Positions 8,445-16,541 of a stretch of 64,000 nt of DNA are shown here, piece by piece. Location: positions 32,453 through 96,452 of the forward strand of contig JASGCM010000012.1 of assembly GCA_030054175.1 (NCBI GenBank), in the 5' to 3' direction. This DNA comes from Alphaproteobacteria bacterium. GTDB lineage: Bacteria; Pseudomonadota; Gammaproteobacteria; Burkholderiales; Burkholderiaceae_C. A program made the position numbers and the translations under genes. Below the pieces are notes generated by a model, which worked only from the letters and a program-made list of their open reading frames with translations, did not search any database and was not told where the DNA came from. Each line of letters opens with the position of its first letter. The first letter of the stretch is position 1.

Positions 8445-8708
8445 ATGCCTGCCACACAAACCGCTCGACGCGTGCGCACCTCAATGCCAGGTAAACGCGC
8501 CACCAACCTGAGCCTAAGCAGCGACGTCCTGGACGCAGCCAAGCATCTGGAGATCAACATCTCCCAGGTTTGTGACAACTATTTGCGTGAAGTCGTGCGC
8601 CGTGAGCAGGAACGCAAATGGCGTGAAGATCACGCCGATTTCATTGCGGCCTACAACGCAACCATCGAAGCAGAAGGTCTGCCACTGGATGAGTGGAGAA
8701 GCTTCTGA
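8445..8708 (+). CDS. ccdA: CcdA-family antitoxin
   Basis: This 87-residue protein is the antitoxin of a type II pair. The N-terminal half forms a ribbon-helix-helix DNA-binding fold (RATNLSLSSDVLDAAKHL, then NISQVCDNYLREVV). The C-terminal half (WREDHADFIAAYNATIEAEG) matches the CcdA toxin-binding tail that ends in a Leu-x-x-x-Trp-Arg element (GLPLDEWRSF). The start at 8445 is preferred over in-frame ATGs at 8427 and 8433 because GGAGA sits six bases upstream. Its stop overlaps the ccdB start in TGATG. The pair is opposite to the surrounding tail genes, so it is transcribed on its own and may be expressed in the lysogen. Confidence 0.92.
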   Translation: MPATQTARRVRTSMPGKRATNLSLSSDVLDAAKHLEINISQVCDNYLREVVRREQERKWREDHADFIAAYNATIEAEGLPLDEWRSF

Positions 8709-9025
8709 TGGCGCGCTTCGATGTCTATGCCAATCCAGGCAAGCACGCAGCTGCCACCCCCTACCTGCTGGATGTGCAAAGCAATCTGCTCGATGATCTG
8801 GACAGTCGGATGGTGATCCCGCTACGCAGTCTTAAAGCATTCCCGAAGGTCAAGTTGTCAAATCGCCTGACGCCCATCTTCACCATCAAAGGCGAAGAAT
8901 TTCTGCTGGAAACGCCAAAGATGGGCGCAGTGCCCCTGCGGGTGCTGAAGGAGCCTGTCACTTCGCTGGCAGATGAGCAGAACCAGATCACGGCAGCACT
9001 GGATTTTTTGTTCCAAGGTTACTGA
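8708..9025 (+). CDS. ccdB: CcdB-family toxin (DNA gyrase poison)
   Basis: This 105-residue protein is close in length to F-plasmid CcdB (101). Family marks are the start ARFDVYANPG, the DVQSNLLDDL segment, RMVIPL, TPIFTIKGEEF, and the C-terminal helix ending LDFLFQGY. CcdB traps GyrA on DNA. In F CcdB the last three residues Trp-Gly-Ile are needed for poisoning; here the end is Gln-Gly-Tyr, so gyrase killing may be altered. The last codons overlap the 3' end of the convergent tail-chaperone extension by seven bases. The pair could stabilise the prophage or act as a defence module. Confidence 0.92.
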   Translation: MARFDVYANPGKHAAATPYLLDVQSNLLDDLDSRMVIPLRSLKAFPKVKLSNRLTPIFTIKGEEFLLETPKMGAVPLRVLKEPVTSLADEQNQITAALDFLFQGY

Positions 9026-9327
9026 TCTGTCTGGATGACTTCCAGCAAACCCGCCTCGACCGCCGGAAACAAGTCAATCGCCGTGGCCTTGTCCAGCCCG
9101 GTGCTTTCACAGGCCAGCATCCAGGCGTTCAGATCCAACCCCACCACCCGACCTTGCGCCATGCGCAACTGGCTGGCACAGACTTCAATCGCACTGGCGG
9201 CTTGCCAGCCGTCCAGACTTTGGGGCGCGTTCATGGTGTACGGGCACTCGGGACACGGTTCGGGGCAGGCATTGCAGTAAGTCGGCCCGCCACCGAAGTG
9301 CCACGCGGTACGAGCCTTCAGACGTTT
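9019..9327 (-). CDS. Tail assembly chaperone, frameshifted extension (gpT-like)
   Basis: This segment continues the gpG-like frame after a -1 shift at the slippery heptamer at 9324-9330. There is no stop between that site and 9019, and the ATG at 9234 lies in the same -1 frame, so it need not be the true start. The extension begins with a Cys-rich stretch (YCNACPEPCPEC) that could bind zinc, then MNAPQSLDGWQAA and a helical end. The full G-T fusion would be about 216 residues. In lambda, G and G-T coat the tape measure during tail assembly at a fixed ratio set by the shift. The 3' end overlaps ccdB on the other strand. Confidence 0.82.
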   Translation of the reverse strand, partial: KRLKARTAWHFGGGPTYCNACPEPCPECPYTMNAPQSLDGWQAASAIEVCASQLRMAQGRVVGLDLNAWMLACESTGLDKATAIDLFPAVEAGLLEVIQTDQ

Positions 9328-9668
9328 TTTTCAGCATCCAGGGCGTAGAGGCCGGCGAGGTATTCACGCTCGAATGCATCGGCCAGCAGCCAGTGCTCCA
9401 TCAGGGCGGCGACACCTTCAGGGGTAACGACAGCCGGTTTACCCTTGTCGTCGGCCACGCCCTCCCATGCCAGGACTGCCAGCTTGGCGAGTTCGGTGAT
9501 GAGGGTGGCGGTGCGCTCACCGGCGGCAGCGGTGTCGGTGCCAGCCACTTTGGAGGCGGCATGGCGCGCAGCCATGACCAGGGCAGTCGTGGCAGGTCGG
9601 ACCTGCAGGCGTACGCCAGCAGCGAGCGTGATCCAGTGCGGTTCACGCGGAATATTCAGTTTGATCAT
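9318..9668 (-). CDS. Tail assembly chaperone (gpG-like)
   Basis: This 116-residue, mainly helical protein lies between the tail tube gene and the tape measure gene, the position of lambda G. It starts MIKLNIPREPHWITLAAGVRL, as small tail chaperones often do, and has an Ala-rich helical body ending LYALDAEKNV. The zero-frame product stops just after the slippery site. It should work with the longer frameshift product to keep the tape measure protein soluble until tail tube polymerises. The product is cytoplasmic and absent from virions in lambda. Confidence 0.88.
   Translation of the reverse strand: MIKLNIPREPHWITLAAGVRLQVRPATTALVMAARHAASKVAGTDTAAAGERTATLITELAKLAVLAWEGVADDKGKPAVVTPEGVAALMEHWLLADAFEREYLAGLYALDAEKNV
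9324..9330 (-). promoter_or_regulatory. Programmed -1 ribosomal frameshift site
   Basis: The end of the gpG-like gene reads GAA AAA AAC GTC TGA. The heptamer A-AAA-AAC fits the X-XXY-YYZ rule, and slipping by one base moves ribosomes into a frame that stays open for about 100 codons. The position, four codons before the zero-frame stop, is as in lambda G/G-T. Seven A residues in a row could also allow polymerase slippage. Confidence 0.85.
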
Positions 9669-9688
9669 GTGAATGTTCTCGTTTGGAA

Positions 9689-10627
9689 TCAGTACGTGGT
9701 CACGTCATTGACCAGTTCGACGGTCAGCATCTTGTTGGCCGCTGCGTTCTTGGCAGCCTGCCATTCAAAGGTCGCCTGGATGCCGCCGGGCCCGGAGATG
9801 GAGAGCTTGGGCTTGGGCAAATAGACCTCGTGTGCGATGAAGGTCAGGCGACGGTCGGCGTCGATCGCATAGCCAAAGGTCAATTCCAGCGGCGTGTTGT
9901 TGGTGGCCGCATCGATCAGCGTGGTGTCTGCAAATCGAACTTCCAGATTGCCGGTCAGACTGGCCACCGTGGGATCGGCGCCGTCGATCTTGCCGTCCGA
10001 TCGGATGGTCTCGATCCGTTCCAGGTTGTTGGAATACGTCAGCTGCGCCGACACCACATTGCCCAGTGCCGCGCCACCTTGCTTGATGGAGCCCTGGAAC
10101 TGATTGAAGCGGATCAGCTCGCGTGTGGATGGCGTCGCATCCAGCGTGGCTGCTTGCTTGGCTTCACCCTGGGCAATCAAACCCACCGTGGCATTGGCCG
10201 CACCCGAACGGGAGAACCCCACCTGCAGGCTGTTGACCATGACACCGGAGGCCAGAAACCAGGCCGGGATGTCGGGCAGACCGGTTTCCAGTGACAGGCT
10301 GGGCAGGCTGGGTTTTCCGGAAGTGAAGGTGTGCGTCACAACGCCGGAGCCACTGGTGGCTGCATCACCGAGGAGTGCCTTGAGCCAGATGCCGATGTGG
10401 CGCACATCGATGGGCACGACGATGTCGCCCTCAACCTTGATCACATCCCGAATGGGCGCACTGGGGTCGCGCCCCAGGCCAATCAGGTCGTTGGCAATCA
10501 GCCCCTGCTCGGAGCCGAGGGTGGTAGAGACAAAAGGCAGCTTCCAGTAGTCGCCTACCGGGTTGCTGCCATAGGTGGTTTCGAACGCGGCCAATAAGCT
10601 GGCGTTCGCGCCGTAGGCACGGGCCAT
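9689..10627 (-). CDS. Major tail tube protein
   Basis: This 312-residue protein is the likely tail tube subunit (PF18906-like, Phage_tube_2). It starts MARAYGANASLLAAFETTYG, a typical opening for this family, and has alternating beta strands and Gly-rich loops throughout, ending LTVELVNDVTTY. It sits directly before the chaperone pair and after a terminator-like protein, which is the expected place. The ribosome site AAGGAG is eight bases before ATG. The C-terminal ~90 residues may be an Ig-like decoration, since the tube core is usually about 200 residues. Confidence 0.88.
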   Translation of the reverse strand: MARAYGANASLLAAFETTYGSNPVGDYWKLPFVSTTLGSEQGLIANDLIGLGRDPSAPIRDVIKVEGDIVVPIDVRHIGIWLKALLGDAATSGSGVVTHTFTSGKPSLPSLSLETGLPDIPAWFLASGVMVNSLQVGFSRSGAANATVGLIAQGEAKQAATLDATPSTRELIRFNQFQGSIKQGGAALGNVVSAQLTYSNNLERIETIRSDGKIDGADPTVASLTGNLEVRFADTTLIDAATNNTPLELTFGYAIDADRRLTFIAHEVYLPKPKLSISGPGGIQATFEWQAAKNAAANKMLTVELVNDVTTY

Positions 10628-10653
10628 GGTTTTTTCTCCTTGGGATATGTGAT

Positions 10654-11085
10654 TCAGTTCAGGGGGCCGGAGCTGCTGTAGTGCAAGACCACTGGCAACA
10701 GGCAGGCCTTGATGCCACTGGTGCCATCGGGGGCCAGTTCGTCAAATTTGGGCGGACCGATTTCGGCGTACTCGATGACACCGCCAAGCGTGCGGTCGGC
10801 TTCAATCAGGGCAGCCAGTTCGACCAGCAGACCGTCCATGCGCGCATCGCGCGCACTGGCATCGGGTTCGGCCACGAACAGTTCGATGGCGACTTGGTGC
10901 TGCCAGTGGTAGGTCAGCGGTGACAGCGACACCTCGGGCTCGCCCATTTCGCCGTCGCGCAGGATGGCCATGGCCTGATCTGACACGCGCTCCGGTAACG
11001 CCGCATTGCGCTTGACCGTGGCTCCGAGTGACAACTGACCCAGCACTGCGAACAGTGCACCAACGGCGTCTTCACGTTGGCTCAT
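10654..11085 (-). CDS. Tail terminator-like protein
   Basis: This 143-residue protein is placed between the gpZ-like completion protein and the tail tube gene, the place of lambda gpU. The mixed alpha/beta pattern with AVGALFAVLGQL at the start, HWQHQVAIELFVAEPDA in the middle and a final strand CLLPVVLHY fits tail terminators that cap the finished tail. Homologues of this kind are sometimes mislabelled as acyl-CoA transferases; no such active site is seen. The start overlaps the previous stop by ATGA. Confidence 0.72.
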   Translation of the reverse strand: MSQREDAVGALFAVLGQLSLGATVKRNAALPERVSDQAMAILRDGEMGEPEVSLSPLTYHWQHQVAIELFVAEPDASARDARMDGLLVELAALIEADRTLGGVIEYAEIGPPKFDELAPDGTSGIKACLLPVVLHYSSSGPLN

Positions 11086-11744
11086 ACGTTGCCTCCTCGG
11101 CGTTCGGCTTCATCGAAACGGTCTGCAATCCGGTTGGCCAGCGTGCTGATCCAACGGCGCGAGGCGTTGTCGATGTCGAATTTCTTCTTCAGGGTCACTT
11201 GGGGCACGAGCAGGAACATGGGCACGGTGACCAACCCTCGGCCGCTGGCTTGGGCCTTTTGCGAGGCGGCGGAGAAGCCGCCACGTTTGCCTTGGCGGGC
11301 GCGCTGGTTTTCTGCGACGAGGAGCGAGGGTTTGCCCCGGCGATAGATGAATCGCAGGCGCTGGCCACGCAGGCGTTCCCACAGACCGGGCGTCATGCGT
11401 TTGCCGCGAGGGCCTTTGCCGGCTGCCGGTAGTGGGATCGCCAACCAGAAGCCGTCTTTGGATCGGATCGTGGCACCATCGCCATGCGCACCGACCACGA
11501 CCGGTGCCCGGCTGTAGACCAGACCGGCGGCCTTGATGCTCATCTGCCCTTTGGGGTAGACCTCACCACGCCAGGTGTTGGCCAGGCGCTGGCCCAGGCC
11601 GGCATCGATGATCTGGTTGCGCAGTTCCGCCTTCAGCCCATCGGTGGCTTCGCGAATCGACTGCGTCACCGCCTGCTCGGCGATGCGCACTTCGTCGGCC
11701 AGCATCTGGTCCAGATTACCTGTGAGTGCCGCCAAGAGTTTCAT
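11082..11744 (-). CDS. Tail completion / head-tail connector protein (gpZ- or gp10-like)
   Basis: This 220-residue protein lies after the gpFII-like gene, where lambda has Z. It begins with a long helix (LLAALTGNLDQMLADEVRIAEQ in part) and then a basic central region (RGKRMTPGLWERLRGQRLRF), followed by PMFLLVPQVTLKKKFD, a motif common in HK97 gp10/DUF6441-type neck proteins. These join heads and tails during assembly. Overlaps of ATGA at both ends support coupling. The specific family name is from memory and moderately sure. Confidence 0.7.
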   Translation of the reverse strand: MKLLAALTGNLDQMLADEVRIAEQAVTQSIREATDGLKAELRNQIIDAGLGQRLANTWRGEVYPKGQMSIKAAGLVYSRAPVVVGAHGDGATIRSKDGFWLAIPLPAAGKGPRGKRMTPGLWERLRGQRLRFIYRRGKPSLLVAENQRARQGKRGGFSAASQKAQASGRGLVTVPMFLLVPQVTLKKKFDIDNASRRWISTLANRIADRFDEAERRGGNV

Positions 11745-12049
11745 AGCGGTGCTCCGGTCAAAGTCCAGATCAGGCGATCGCGATCAGCCAAGGGCTCGCC
11801 CACCACCTGGTAGGTTTGTCCGTTGACCGTGAAACGCTCGCCGTCTTTGGGCTTAGCCACGTCGCGGGTCATCACATCAAATCGATGCGTGGCCAGGGCA
11901 AGGCGGGTGTCACCGAAGGTTTCGACCACATCGGCCTGCTTGCTGATGAAACGCACAGCGATCTCACGGCCATCGGCCAGCCGGTAGGTGCCAGGCACCC
12001 CCAGGCGGGCGAACAGGCGCGAGACCGCCCGCTCGAAAGCGGCTTGCAT
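11741..12049 (-). CDS. Head-tail joining protein (gpFII / Phage_attach)
   Basis: This 102-residue protein matches the small beta-rich head-tail attachment proteins (PF05354). A short N-terminal helix FERAVSRLFARLG is followed by strands GTYRLADGREIAVRFI, RFDVMTRDVAKPKDGERF and TVNGQTYQVVGEPLADRDRL. It sits directly after the major capsid gene, like lambda FII. It would cap the filled head and present the tail docking surface. Confidence 0.85.
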   Translation of the reverse strand: MQAAFERAVSRLFARLGVPGTYRLADGREIAVRFISKQADVVETFGDTRLALATHRFDVMTRDVAKPKDGERFTVNGQTYQVVGEPLADRDRLIWTLTGAPL

Positions 12050-12052
12050 GGA

Positions 12053-13054
12053 TCAGGCGGTCAGCTTGATCAGCACACCTGGACGGTGGCACATGGGCAG
12101 CGGGTTGCTCTGCGTGTGCAGATCGGTGCCACGTTCGAACTGGCGCGGTGCCTGCTTCGCGTATAAGGGCTGGCCCAGTGTGTTGACCGTTTCGTTGAAA
12201 TCCGCTGGGGCGAAATAGGTTCCGAAGGTGTCCACCGTACCCACCGGGAAGCAATGCGCTTCGCCATCGGCGATGAACTTGCGAACCGTGCCATCGGCCG
12301 AGCTGGCTTGGCCCCGGTATTCCTCGAAGGTGATGCCGCCGTAGGTGAAACCGGTGCGCACGTCTTCGCGCAGCCAGGCCCCCTCTTGGAAGCGGGAGTA
12401 CGAGTCGAGCACATTGGCGTGGCTGGTCAGCGCTTCGAAGAACGACGGCGAACACAGGCAGTGCACGCCGGTCATGAATTCACCCTGCAGGGCTTGTTCC
12501 ATCTCGCTCAGGACCTTGACGCACTTGTTGCGGATATTGGCTTTCGCATCGGCAAGGCCCAGCGACATCGTGGTGGCACCGATCTTGAACTCGTCGTAGA
12601 GGTTGTAGATGGTGGAACCATCGGCATCCAGGATCTCACCCTTCAATGCCCCCATGCGCAGGTGCTCCAGCGTGATCGCATGCTTGTTGCGCATCGTTTC
12701 CAGATGGCGGGCCAGCACACCGGCCAGTGTTTCCAGCTCGGTTTCGGAGCCAAAGGCACGGATGCCTTGAACTTCCTCGGGCAACACCACGTCGTCATGC
12801 GGGATGTGAGGGATGACGAAGGAGCGCACCTTGCGCTTGCCACGCGTACCAACCGTGCCGGGCGAGCCCGGGGGCATGGTGGGCAGCAGGTTCAGCACGC
12901 CGTTGCGCTCTTCAATGATGATTTGGCGAAAGCGCGTCGGCTTGGCCGGGAACAGGTTCAGGCTTTCCAGCCGCCCGTAGCGGTTGGGCACCAGGTTGAT
13001 GGCGGCGGTGAGGTTGGCCGTGTTGAAGGCCGGGTTGTCAAAGAGGTTCTGCAT
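12053..13054 (-). CDS. Major capsid protein (lambda gpE family)
   Basis: This 333-residue protein belongs to the gpE major capsid family (PF03864). Hallmarks are the opening FDNPAFNTANLTAAIN, then NRYGRLESLNLFP and the long-helix region GVLARHLETMRNKHAITLEH. The start at 13054 was chosen over ATG at 13084 because GGAG lies six bases upstream and family members begin near this Met. It forms the HK97-fold icosahedral shell and is stabilised by the decoration protein encoded just upstream. The size is close to lambda gpE (341). Confidence 0.95.
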   Translation of the reverse strand: MQNLFDNPAFNTANLTAAINLVPNRYGRLESLNLFPAKPTRFRQIIIEERNGVLNLLPTMPPGSPGTVGTRGKRKVRSFVIPHIPHDDVVLPEEVQGIRAFGSETELETLAGVLARHLETMRNKHAITLEHLRMGALKGEILDADGSTIYNLYDEFKIGATTMSLGLADAKANIRNKCVKVLSEMEQALQGEFMTGVHCLCSPSFFEALTSHANVLDSYSRFQEGAWLREDVRTGFTYGGITFEEYRGQASSADGTVRKFIADGEAHCFPVGTVDTFGTYFAPADFNETVNTLGQPLYAKQAPRQFERGTDLHTQSNPLPMCHRPGVLIKLTA

Positions 13055-13141
13055 GTGGGGCTCCAGAAATGTAAGAACCCGCACAGGCCAAGAGGCCAGG
13101 CGGGTTCAAGGAATGAATGAGGTGTGGGTTTAGAACATGGG

Positions 13142-13519
13142 TCAGGCAGATTCACGCACCAGGACGCCACGCTCGGCCAGTTGCTGCTCGTAGCCCGTGC
13201 GTTGGGCGCCGCTGAGCGCAATCGGCCAGACCAGCGCCGTCTTGGCCACGACGGCATGGCGGGCAATCAAGATGGCGTCGCTGCGGTCGGCATTGGTGGC
13301 ATCGATCTCGTTGGCCAGCACGCCGATGGCGGTTTCCGTGCCATCGGTCGCACCGGGATCAATGGCGTAGTGCTTGCCATCATTGGTGTTGCGGCCAAGC
13401 ACCGTGCCCAAGGGCAGGTTTTGGCCAGCGGCGATGGTGGCGACGTCACGCGAATAGCGGTTGGGGGCTTCGTACTTCAAGAGGTCGCCGAGGTTGTTTT
13501 GTTCGGTAATGGAAGGCAT
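13142..13519 (-). CDS. Head decoration protein (lambda gpD family)
   Basis: This 125-residue protein fits the gpD trimeric decoration family (PF02924): a flexible N-terminus, then NLPLGTVLGRNT, KHYAIDP, TAIGVLANEIDAT and DAILIARHAVVAKTALVWP. It binds the threefold sites of the expanded capsid and cements it. It stands between the protease/scaffold gene and the capsid gene exactly as in lambda. The ribosome site AAAGGA is eight bases before ATG. Confidence 0.93.
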   Translation of the reverse strand: MPSITEQNNLGDLLKYEAPNRYSRDVATIAAGQNLPLGTVLGRNTNDGKHYAIDPGATDGTETAIGVLANEIDATNADRSDAILIARHAVVAKTALVWPIALSGAQRTGYEQQLAERGVLVRESA

Positions 13520-13546
13520 GGGTCAATCCTTTCTGAATGTCGTGTA

Positions 13547-13891
13547 TCAGGCTTGGGCCGAGAGTTTTTTGACGGCGGCCACGATGGGCGAAGTTTCGGG
13601 TCGATCGAGCGATTGCGTCCCCGCATCGACCGTTATGGTCGATCGGATATCGGCGGCATCAGACTGCGCGGCTCGTGCATCAATCAGCACACGGCGCACA
13701 TCGGCTTGCGATTTGCCAGCGGCGATGAATTCGGCGGCGCGCTCGGGACAGCCGGCCAGCAGGCACAACTCGGCAATCGCCTGCGCCGACTGCATCACTT
13801 CGCGCCTGGCTTCGGCCACCAGTTTTTCGGCTTCGGCAACGTCGATGGTTTCGGTGATGGGGTCTTGAAGAATGTCCTGGGAATCAGGCAT
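13547..13891 (-). CDS. Internal in-frame scaffold protein (Nu3-like)
   Basis: Within the protease gene an in-frame ATG at 13891 is preceded by a strong AAGGAG ribosome site with six-base spacing. The 114-residue product MPDSQDILQDP... is acidic and helical, matching the position and size class of lambda Nu3, which is made from inside gene C. It would act as the free capsid scaffold. The ribosome site is seen; use as a start is inferred by analogy. Confidence 0.75.
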   Translation of the reverse strand: MPDSQDILQDPITETIDVAEAEKLVAEARREVMQSAQAIAELCLLAGCPERAAEFIAAGKSQADVRRVLIDARAAQSDAADIRSTITVDAGTQSLDRPETSPIVAAVKKLSAQA

Positions 13892-14803
13892 GGAAATCTC
13901 CTTGTGGGGATGTGCCGCCTCAGCACGGATGACGCCCCGCACCTGAGACGGCGGATGGATAAGGGCGTTGTTTTTGGCGTTGATGAATTGGTGGAAATCA
14001 CTCAAGGTGGCTTCCAGCGTCTGGATGCCATCGGCTAGGCCTTGGCTAACCGCATTGATGCCGAAGTACAGGCCGGCCTCAGTGGCGCGCACAGCCTCGA
14101 GGTCCAGGCCACGCATGGCCGCCACGTGCTCGGTGAACATGGCGTAGAGCCGATCCACCTCGCCTTGCAGTTCAGTCTTGGCGCTGTCCGACAAAGGCTC
14201 GTGCGGGGAGTAATCGTTCTTGTGGGCACCGGCGGTCACAGCGGTGAACCGGTAGCCGTCCTTGGCGTCTTTCACCGACTGGTCGACATGCAGTGCGATG
14301 ACACCAATGGAGCCGACGCCACCCGTTTCCGTCACGAACAAGCGTTGGGCGCTGGCGGCAATGGCATAGGCCGCTGAATACGCGGCGTCATTCGCAACCG
14401 CCCAGACGGGTTTCACAGCAGCCACTTCGCGCACACGCCGGGCCAGCTCGAAACTGCCCGAGGCCTCGCCACCGGGTGAGTCGATGTCGAGCAAGATGCC
14501 ACTGACCTGCGGATCGGCCAGTGCCGCATCCAGCATGGCGGCAATCTCACCGTAGGAGGTCAGACCCGAGGCCGCCTCCATGCCGAGCGAACGCTTGACC
14601 AGTGACCCGTGGATCGGGATCATCGCGATGCCATCCGGTGCACTGGCTGCCGGTGGGCGTTGGTACACGGCCATGTCCATGGTGGGCATGGACGGCATGT
14701 CAGCCATGCCGATGCGCTGGCCGACCACCGACAGGATCACATCCAGCTTGGGTCGATGAATCAGCAGGGGCGTCCCGAACAGGCGGGAGGCAAGGTAAGT
14801 CAT
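13547..14803 (-). CDS. Prohead protease with fused scaffold (S49 family, gpC-like)
   Basis: This 418-residue protein combines a ClpP-fold serine protease of the S49/SppA type (about 50 to 270) with a C-terminal scaffold. The core motifs are ILLDIDSPGGEASG (oxyanion region), the predicted nucleophile Ser143 in AAYSAAYAIA and general base Lys195 in AGAHKNDYSP. After about residue 300 the helical, acidic tail resembles lambda Nu3. An internal start at 13891 would yield the scaffold alone. The start overlaps the portal stop (ATGA). It cleaves portal and scaffold during maturation, by family knowledge. Confidence 0.93.
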   Translation of the reverse strand: MTYLASRLFGTPLLIHRPKLDVILSVVGQRIGMADMPSMPTMDMAVYQRPPAASAPDGIAMIPIHGSLVKRSLGMEAASGLTSYGEIAAMLDAALADPQVSGILLDIDSPGGEASGSFELARRVREVAAVKPVWAVANDAAYSAAYAIAASAQRLFVTETGGVGSIGVIALHVDQSVKDAKDGYRFTAVTAGAHKNDYSPHEPLSDSAKTELQGEVDRLYAMFTEHVAAMRGLDLEAVRATEAGLYFGINAVSQGLADGIQTLEATLSDFHQFINAKNNALIHPPSQVRGVIRAEAAHPHKEISMPDSQDILQDPITETIDVAEAEKLVAEARREVMQSAQAIAELCLLAGCPERAAEFIAAGKSQADVRRVLIDARAAQSDAADIRSTITVDAGTQSLDRPETSPIVAAVKKLSAQA

Positions 14804-16332
14804 ATTGGGGTGTCCTGGTTGTCGTTGGCAGTGCTCACCGGATCAGTGGACTGCACGTTGTTGGGGCCGATGGCCGTTGTCAGCGGCTGGTCATGCCGGG
14901 CATCGGAATCAAAGACCAAGCCCAGTGCATCGGCACGGGCGTTGTCCGCTGCGATTTCCCGGTCCACGTCCTCGGCGTCGTAGCCGTTGCCCGATATCGC
15001 TTCCGACCGGCTCATGAGGCCGGCACGGATGGCGAGCTTCATGGCGTTGAATTCCTTCTGCGGATCGACCCAGCTCCAGCCCTGCGGGATCCACTTGGCC
15101 GACTGGTACTGCCGTTTGTCTTTGCGATAGCCAGGCAAATCGAGTGCACCTTCCAGCACCGCCTGATCCATCCAGGCTCGCCAGATCGGTCGACACAACT
15201 GGTGCACGATCACGCTGTGCTGCAAGGCTTCGCAGCGGCGGCGGAATTCCAGCAGACCCGCCCGGATCGAGGAGTAGTTCACTTGCGTCAAGTCGCCGGT
15301 GAGCATCTCGTAGGTGATGCCCATGGCAGCGGCCACCGCGCGGAACTGCTGGCGCATGAATTCAGCGTAGGAACTGCCGACATCAGCAGGGGCTGAGAAC
15401 TTGATGTCTTCTCCTGGCTCCAGGATCTGCAGCGTGCCGGGTTCCATGCCCGCCATGGCCACACCATTGGCGTCGGCGGCCGACTCGCCCATCAGGTTGT
15501 CCTCGGGGGCCATGCGGGTGATGAAACCGGCGAACATGGCAGCGGTTTTCTTGCGCACCAGTTCGGCGTCGTCATACTGGTCCAGCTCGTTGAGTTTGAC
15601 CAGCGCACGGGTCAGCCAAGGCTCGCCCCGGATCTGACCCGGCCGGAGTGGGCGGAACAGGTGGATCACCTCGCTGGCATCCACCCGAACGTTGTCAATG
15701 CCACCGCCGCCAGCATTGCCGGACATCGGGGCTAACAAGCCGTCATTGGGATGCGAGCGGTACAGGTGGTACGCCACCCGGCGACCCAGCTTGTCGAATT
15801 CGATGCCGGACCGGATGACGTTGCCACCCGGCAGATCCCGGTTCATCGCGTTGGGCAGGTGCTCTGCTTCGAGCACCTGAATCTGCAGCGCCACCGGCAG
15901 ACCATCCTCGGCACGTCGGTAGCGCAGCCGGATCAGTGCCTCGCCGCCTTCAAGCATGGCGCGCGTGGCCAGTGCCTGCAGGCCGTAAAAGTCGGTCAGA
16001 CCCGCCGCATCGGCCTGCTCACACCAGTCCCACCACAGGCTGTGGATGGCCTCGCGCATGGCTTGGTCTTGCACCATGCTCTGGGGCTTGATGCCGGTGC
16101 CGATGGCGTTGGCCACAAAGGCTTCGATGCCAGCCGCTGCCCAGGCGTTGCGCCGCACGAGATCACGGCTCTTGGCGCGCAGTTCGTCTTGAGCGAGCGA
16201 CAGCGCCGAAACCGCACCCGGGTTGCTGGGCATCCAGGCCAGGGCTCTGCGGCCACCGCCGGTGCCGTCGTAGACCGGCGTGCCGCCGAACATGCGCCGG
16301 CCAATCCGGCTCATGGTTTTGAGCCATGCCAT
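14800..16332 (-). CDS. Portal protein (lambda gpB family)
   Basis: This 510-residue protein matches the PF05136 portal family: an Arg-rich start (MSRIGRRMFGG), RDLVRRNAWAAAGIEAFVANAIGTG, then LRPGQIRGEPWLTRALVKL, and the C-terminal region IPQGWSWVDPQKE. It forms the dodecameric ring at one capsid vertex through which DNA enters and leaves. It sits between the gpW-like and protease genes with one-base and four-base overlaps. The length is close to lambda gpB (533). Confidence 0.95.
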   Translation of the reverse strand: MAWLKTMSRIGRRMFGGTPVYDGTGGGRRALAWMPSNPGAVSALSLAQDELRAKSRDLVRRNAWAAAGIEAFVANAIGTGIKPQSMVQDQAMREAIHSLWWDWCEQADAAGLTDFYGLQALATRAMLEGGEALIRLRYRRAEDGLPVALQIQVLEAEHLPNAMNRDLPGGNVIRSGIEFDKLGRRVAYHLYRSHPNDGLLAPMSGNAGGGGIDNVRVDASEVIHLFRPLRPGQIRGEPWLTRALVKLNELDQYDDAELVRKKTAAMFAGFITRMAPEDNLMGESAADANGVAMAGMEPGTLQILEPGEDIKFSAPADVGSSYAEFMRQQFRAVAAAMGITYEMLTGDLTQVNYSSIRAGLLEFRRRCEALQHSVIVHQLCRPIWRAWMDQAVLEGALDLPGYRKDKRQYQSAKWIPQGWSWVDPQKEFNAMKLAIRAGLMSRSEAISGNGYDAEDVDREIAADNARADALGLVFDSDARHDQPLTTAIGPNNVQSTDPVSTANDNQDTPI

Positions 16333-16541
16333 CAGAGTGCCTTGCTGGTGGTGACGCGGATCTGGCGCGATTTGGCTGCGCCGGACTCACGGGCGATAGT
16401 GGCTTCGACCTCAGCAATCGCGGCCTTGAGATCGGCCACGCTGCGGTATTCGATGCTCTTGCCGTCGTAGGTTACGCGGTGTTCGCCGCTGGCCAGCGCT
16501 TCGCGCAGGGCCTGCAGGTGTTCAGGGGTGTAAGTGGTCAT
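16332..16541 (-). CDS. Head-tail joining protein (gpW-like)
   Basis: This 69-residue protein, or 73 if the ATG at 16553 is used, has the short two-helix plus hairpin pattern of gpW (PF02831): TPEHLQALREALASGEHRVT, then YDGKSIEYRSVADLKAAIAEVEATI. The start at 16541 was preferred because it overlaps the terminase stop as TGATG and gives a gpW-like length. In lambda gpW stabilises DNA in the head before FII binds. The gene lies between terminase and portal as in lambda. Confidence 0.85.
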   Translation of the reverse strand: MTTYTPEHLQALREALASGEHRVTYDGKSIEYRSVADLKAAIAEVEATIARESGAAKSRQIRVTTSKAL

